NCBI GenBank assembly: GCA_014379065.1
Contig: JACMMM010000212.1
Location: forward strand, 1 to 8,607
Origin: Saprospiraceae bacterium
GTDB taxonomy: Bacteria > Bacteroidota > Bacteroidia > Chitinophagales > Saprospiraceae
DNA: 8,607 bases
Direction: 5' to 3'
Within the stretch, counting starts at the first letter, position 1; each line of letters begins with the position of its first letter. Below are positions 5,705 to 8,607 of the stretch, one piece after another. Below the pieces are notes generated by a model. The model did not search any database. It saw nothing but the letters and a program-made list of their open reading frames with translations, and had not been told where the DNA came from. The position numbers and the translations under genes were made by a program.

Positions 5705-5848
5705 CAATGTCGTTGACTAAAGGAAAATCATTCGCTCGCTTCTTACTCGTCAGACGGCGAAAAGCCGTCAGACGAGGCCGCCACGCGGTCTGACGACTCA
5801 AAGTCGTCTGACCGCTAAGACAACAAAATCCTTAAGTCAGTGACATTG
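5705..5848. repeat. Nested inverted-repeat element (REP/BIME-like or MITE) downstream of the TPR gene
   Basis: An outer inverted repeat pairs 5705-5723 (CAATGTCGTTGACTAAAGG) with 5830-5848: 16 of 19 positions are exact, and 18 of 19 pair if G-U is allowed. Inside, TCTTA (5741-5745) pairs with TAAGA (5816-5820). Abutting this helix are two hairpins. One at 5746-5776 has two 6-bp segments, CTCGTC and GACGGC, separated by an A-A mismatch and closed by a GAAAA loop. The other at 5785-5815 has 14-nt arms with a single T-T mismatch and a CAA loop. The motif GTCAGACG occurs twice in each orientation. It starts 19 nt after the TAG of the TPR gene and could also end its transcript, although no U-tract follows. 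Confidence 0.7.
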
Positions 5849-6033
5849 GGCTTAAAGGCTCTAGCACCAAAAGCAATCATTCCTGCAAATGATTGTGTGA
5901 ATTGTGCAAGTTATTTATTAAATAGTGTAACATCCATGAAAGCAGATACGGCAATCTTTGTGATGTTATTATCTTCTATTCCATTCATCATGGAATACTG
6001 AGGTTTACTATTCTTTCAATAAATAACTTAATC
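5849..6033 (+). other. AT-rich intergenic region upstream of the microprotein
   Basis: No gene is evident in this 185-nt stretch. It should contain the promoter for the rightward cluster, but no clean TTTG/TAnnTTTG pair is visible; the nearest is AATCTTTG at 5953-5960, with one mismatch and no -33 box. Two small inverted repeats are present: CAATCATT/AATGATTG (5874-5881 and 5888-5895) and TATTCCA/TGGAATA (5977-5983 and 5991-5997). Confidence 0.4.
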
Positions 6034-6153
6034 ATGAATAATTTATTCAGGGGTCTGCTTTCAGGTGCAGGCGCAATGAAATTTGGGGGTGGCTGTTTAA
6101 GTACCATCGTAATATTTATTATTTTGTGGGTTGTACTTGGGCAGTGTAACTAG
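6034..6153 (+). CDS. 39-residue membrane microprotein
   Basis: The short frame from ATG at 6034 to TAG at 6151-6153 encodes 39 residues. A basic, glycine-rich N-terminal half (MNNLFRGLLSGAGAMKFGGG) is followed by one strongly hydrophobic helix (STIVIFIILWVVLG, about residues 23-36). The pattern NxLxRG-x-GAxxxKxGGGCLSTI then a hydrophobic helix resembles very short unannotated proteins I associate with Bacteroidota, so I regard it as a real gene rather than chance. Its stop lies 14 nt before the YihY/BrkB gene, and its last bases overlap the AGGAG at 6152-6156, so the two are probably cotranscribed. Function is unknown; a small inner-membrane partner of the downstream protein is possible. Confidence 0.6.
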   Translation: MNNLFRGLLSGAGAMKFGGGCLSTIVIFIILWVVLGQCN

Positions 6154-6167
6154 GAGTATTCAGCATC

Positions 6168-7142
6168 ATGAAAATCCCGTTATTATCCGGCCTTTCCATT
6201 AATAATCTCTGGCGCAGAATCACCGCTTTCTGGAACTTGCTCCGCCTGGCGGTGCAGGAATTTATCGTGGACAACGGTCTAAAGTTCAGCGCGTCGCTTT
6301 CTTATTATACGCTATTTTCTATGGCGCCGATGCTGATCATCGTCATAGCGATTGGCAGCATTTTGCTTGGCAAAGAAGCAGCGGAAGGTTACCTATACCA
6401 ACAATTTGAAGGGCTGATCGGAAAATTGGGGGCCTTGCAACTACAGGAAATGATCAAAAACGTCCGAATCTCTGGCGACACCCCTTGGGTGACTGTTGTG
6501 GGTGTAATCACTCTTTTTCTTGGTGCCACGGGCGTTTTTATCGAAATCCAGGATTCCATCAACTCCATCTGGTCAATCAAAGCAAAGCCAAAGCGAGGCT
6601 GGGTACGATTCCTTTTTACACGCATCGTTTCTTTTTCGATGGTCGTTGGCATTGGATTCCTTTTGATGGTTTCGCTTGTTTTGAGTGCGGCGCTGAGCAT
6701 GTTGGATGGTTGGCTTGCTACCAATATCAGTGCGTTCGTGTGGTTGGCCTTTATTATTAGCAATTTGGTATCAACAGGCGTTGTGATGCTTCTTTTCGCA
6801 GTGATTTTCAAAGTGCTGCCCGATGCTCAAATAAAATGGCGCGACGTAATGATTGGTGCATTTTTTACTGCCGTGTTGTTTTTGATAGGCAAATATCTTA
6901 TCAACCTTTATCTCAGCCGCTCGAGTACCGTTTCGGCTTATGGAGCGGCAGGCGCCGTAGTGCTCATAATTCTATGGGTCTATTATTCCGCTATTATTCT
7001 CTATTTGGGCGCGGAGTTCACGAAAGTTTATGCCAATAAATATGGAGGCAAAATCAACCCTAACGAATTTGCCGTTTTTGTGGAGCACAAGGAGGTCGTG
7101 GCAAAGCAATTGGTATTGACCACGGAAGAAAAAAAGGTGTAA
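6168..7142 (+). CDS. YihY/BrkB-family inner-membrane protein
   Basis: The product has 324 residues from ATG at 6168, with AGGAG 11 nt upstream, one of the few Shine-Dalgarno-like sites in the window. About six transmembrane helices are visible. Diagnostic blocks are the family signature FSASLSYYTLFSMAPMLIIV (40-59), the amphipathic loop GVFIEIQDSINSIWSIKAKP, and the final helix region YGAAGAVVLIILWVYYSAII (from about 258), followed by LGAEFTKVYANKYGG. The length is usual for the family. Members were once called RNase BN in error and are now regarded as membrane proteins of uncertain function, possibly in transport. The polar, lysine-rich C-terminus is probably cytoplasmic. The gene is followed after only 6 nt by the oxidoreductase gene, indicating an operon. 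Confidence 0.92.
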   Translation: MKIPLLSGLSINNLWRRITAFWNLLRLAVQEFIVDNGLKFSASLSYYTLFSMAPMLIIVIAIGSILLGKEAAEGYLYQQFEGLIGKLGALQLQEMIKNVRISGDTPWVTVVGVITLFLGATGVFIEIQDSINSIWSIKAKPKRGWVRFLFTRIVSFSMVVGIGFLLMVSLVLSAALSMLDGWLATNISAFVWLAFIISNLVSTGVVMLLFAVIFKVLPDAQIKWRDVMIGAFFTAVLFLIGKYLINLYLSRSSTVSAYGAAGAVVLIILWVYYSAIILYLGAEFTKVYANKYGGKINPNEFAVFVEHKEVVAKQLVLTTEEKKV

Positions 7143-7148
7143 TCCGAT

Positions 7149-8366
7149 ATGAACCTTCACACACCCTACCCATATTGGCTTTTAAAAAACGGCTTTCTCT
7201 TCGAATATCCAGCCCTCCGGCATCCCTTGAAAGTGGACTTTATTGTCATGGGCGGAGGCATCACAGGGGCGCTATCGGCTTGGTATTTGGCGCAGGCAGG
7301 TGTGTCCGTAGCAGTGGTAGATCGCCGGCACATAGGTATGGGAAGCACTTGTGCCAGCACTGCTTTGTTGCAATATGAAATTGACGTGCCGATGTACCAA
7401 TTGGCAAAATATGTCGGTGAAAAAAACGCAGCCCGCAGCTATCATCTCTGCATTGAAGCCATTGACAAACTGGAACAAATCTGCGAAAAACTGGATCTCC
7501 CGACGGGCTTTGAACGCAAACCTTCTATCTATTGCGCCAGCAGAAAAGCCGATTTGGAAGAATTGGACCTCGAATTTGCGATTCGCCAAAAGCATGACAT
7601 TCGCGTGGAGCGTTGGGACAAAGCCGACGTCGCTCGCGCATTTCCGCATTTTCAATCCGCTGGTGCCTTGTATTCACCACATGATGGCGCTCAAGTGGAT
7701 GCATATTCGCTCACGCATGCACTATTGCAAGATGCGATGAAACACGGGGCGCAGGTATTCGACAAGACTGAAATCGTGGATATCCAACATGAAAAAGAAC
7801 AGGTCGTGCTGCATACCAATCATGGGCATTCCATTCGAGCAAAACAATTGGTGATTGCCAGTGGATATGAGTCGCAAGCATATTTAGAACAAAAAGTCAC
7901 CCGCCTGCACTCAACGTATGCGCTGGTCAGTGAACCCTTTGACGGAGAGATTTGGTATCGGGACGCGCTGATTTGGGAGACCGCCCGACCATACCTATAC
8001 CTCCGAACTACCTCAGACCGACGAGTGCTGATAGGCGGTAGGGATGAGCCTTTTTACAGCCCTGGCAGACGGGACAAATTGCTTAACCAAAAGACCCGTC
8101 TGTTGGCACAAGATTTTGACAAAAAATTTCCAACGCTGGCCCCGCTTCTGGTGGACTTCAATTGGGCAGGCACTTTCGCTGAAACGGCCGACGGGCTTCC
8201 CTTTATCGGTACGATTAAAGAGCGGCCACGCACCATCTTTGCTTTGGGCTTCGGCGGAAACGGCATCGTTTTCAGCCAAATCGCGGGAGAAATTATCCGA
8301 GACTCGGCATTGGGCAAAAAGAACCCCGACGCTCACATTTTTTCTTTTGAGCGGATGGTTGACTGA
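7149..8366 (+). CDS. FAD-dependent oxidoreductase of the DAO (glycine/D-amino acid oxidase) family
   Basis: The product has 405 residues from ATG at 7149, 6 nt after the YihY stop. After a short lead (1-28), VDFIVMGGGITGALSAWYLA holds the dinucleotide-binding GxGxxG motif (G35-G40), and VAVVDRR supplies the acidic D58 that binds the ribose of FAD. GSTCASTALLQYEIDV is the second conserved loop, where some relatives attach FAD or line the active site. DGAQVDAYSLTHALLQDAMKHGAQV is a classic DAO-family block. The C-terminal DGLPFIGTIKERPRTIFALGFGGNGI closes the FAD site. Members oxidise amines or amino acids, and the closest-looking relatives are generic glycine/D-amino acid oxidases. There is no signal peptide, so the product is cytoplasmic. 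The substrate cannot be told from sequence. Confidence 0.93.
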   Translation: MNLHTPYPYWLLKNGFLFEYPALRHPLKVDFIVMGGGITGALSAWYLAQAGVSVAVVDRRHIGMGSTCASTALLQYEIDVPMYQLAKYVGEKNAARSYHLCIEAIDKLEQICEKLDLPTGFERKPSIYCASRKADLEELDLEFAIRQKHDIRVERWDKADVARAFPHFQSAGALYSPHDGAQVDAYSLTHALLQDAMKHGAQVFDKTEIVDIQHEKEQVVLHTNHGHSIRAKQLVIASGYESQAYLEQKVTRLHSTYALVSEPFDGEIWYRDALIWETARPYLYLRTTSDRRVLIGGRDEPFYSPGRRDKLLNQKTRLLAQDFDKKFPTLAPLLVDFNWAGTFAETADGLPFIGTIKERPRTIFALGFGGNGIVFSQIAGEIIRDSALGKKNPDAHIFSFERMVD

Positions 8367-8451
8367 TTTGATAAAATATCAAAAAAGAGAAAATCGAAAT
8401 GGAGATTATGCAAAAAAAGCGGATAAGTAAAAATAAAAAAAATCTGCACCT

Positions 8452-8607
8452 ATGAATATTCCCAAATTCTTCCAGACCAAAAAAGCAAAAATTCTGCTCG
8501 GTCTGATAATTTTCATTGTCGCGCTGCGCATCGCTTTGCCTTATATTCTACTGCACTATGCCAATAAAACATTGGCTGAAGTGAATGGCTACTACGGCCA
8601 CGTCAAC
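8452..8607 (+). CDS. DUF748/AsmA-like envelope protein, N-terminus (truncated by window edge)
   Basis: ATG at 8452 opens a frame of 52 codons that runs to the right edge. A short basic tail (KFFQTKKAK) precedes a single membrane-spanning helix (about 14-34, ILLGLIIFIVALRIALPYIL). After this comes HYANKTLAEVNGYYGHVN, the characteristic start of DUF748 proteins just after their anchor. DUF748 belongs with the AsmA-like group: long periplasmic proteins anchored at the inner membrane and associated with envelope lipid traffic or outer-membrane biogenesis. It lies 85 nt after the oxidoreductase gene on the same strand, without a recognisable promoter, so it may belong to the same transcript. Only the N-terminus is available, which limits certainty. 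Confidence 0.75.
   Translation, partial: MNIPKFFQTKKAKILLGLIIFIVALRIALPYILLHYANKTLAEVNGYYGHVN

Noticed and set aside
5936..6001. 21-codon hydrophobic frame (MKADTAIFVMLLSSIPFIMEY)
   Set aside because: It is short, overlaps a small inverted repeat in the likely promoter region, and matches no pattern I know; a chance frame is the simpler reading.
8368..8382. TTGATA-AAA-TATCAA stem after the oxidoreductase stop
   Set aside because: It has only six mostly A-T pairs and no following T-run, so it is too weak to call a terminator.
8399..8455. 18-codon lysine-rich frame ending in TGA that overlaps the DUF748 start
   Set aside because: It arises from an A-rich spacer and lacks conserved-looking features; the ATGA overlap alone is not enough to call a leader peptide.
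1..8607. CRISPR array, tRNA/rRNA genes, complete insertion sequence, prophage or replication origin
   Set aside because: No regularly spaced direct repeats, cloverleaf sequences, transposase, integrase or phage-type genes, or origin-like iterons were found on reading both strands.

Overview
The window looks like a chromosomal segment of a Bacteroidota bacterium, plausibly of the Saprospiria/Cytophagia type. The evidence is two close matches to the Bacteroidota -7 promoter element (TAnnTTTG), the scarcity of Shine-Dalgarno sequences, and the families present: a lipoprotein M1 aminopeptidase, a DUF2281/PIN toxin-antitoxin pair, YihY/BrkB and a DUF748-like protein. The assignment is by inference; there is no rRNA or tRNA here to settle it.

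Layout. Positions 1-507 (minus) hold the N-terminal 169 codons of an M1-family aminopeptidase lipoprotein that runs off the left edge. Positions 565-3358 are an accessory stretch, all on the minus strand. It holds an AT-rich membrane-anchored orphan protein, a three-gene toxin-antitoxin operon (DUF2281 antitoxin, PIN/VapC RNase, YgiT/MqsA-type zinc-finger protein), and a second compact three-gene operon (DUF4240-like protein, small URI/GIY-YIG-fold nuclease, 70-residue helical protein). The two operons start from nearly identical promoters, each containing TAACTTTGCA. The second operon is the best candidate here for an undescribed toxin/immunity or defence module.

The divergent gap 3359-3585 carries a perfect 33-nt palindrome. 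From 3586 on, everything points right. A 699-residue membrane protein combines a TMTC-like GT-C glycosyltransferase part with seven TPRs, and its N-terminus contains a repeat-derived insert (AYAEASAGK). After it, a gap of about 350 bp contains a nested structure at 5705-5848: an outer 19-nt inverted repeat, an inner 5-bp helix and two long hairpins, resembling a REP/BIME element or MITE.

Next comes a 39-codon membrane microprotein, then a YihY/BrkB membrane protein, an FAD-dependent DAO-family oxidoreductase, and the first 52 codons of a DUF748/AsmA-like envelope protein that runs off the right edge. The first three are tightly spaced (14 nt and 6 nt) and probably cotranscribed. The last follows after 85 nt and may belong to the same unit. 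No CRISPR array, RNA gene, complete insertion sequence or replication origin was seen.
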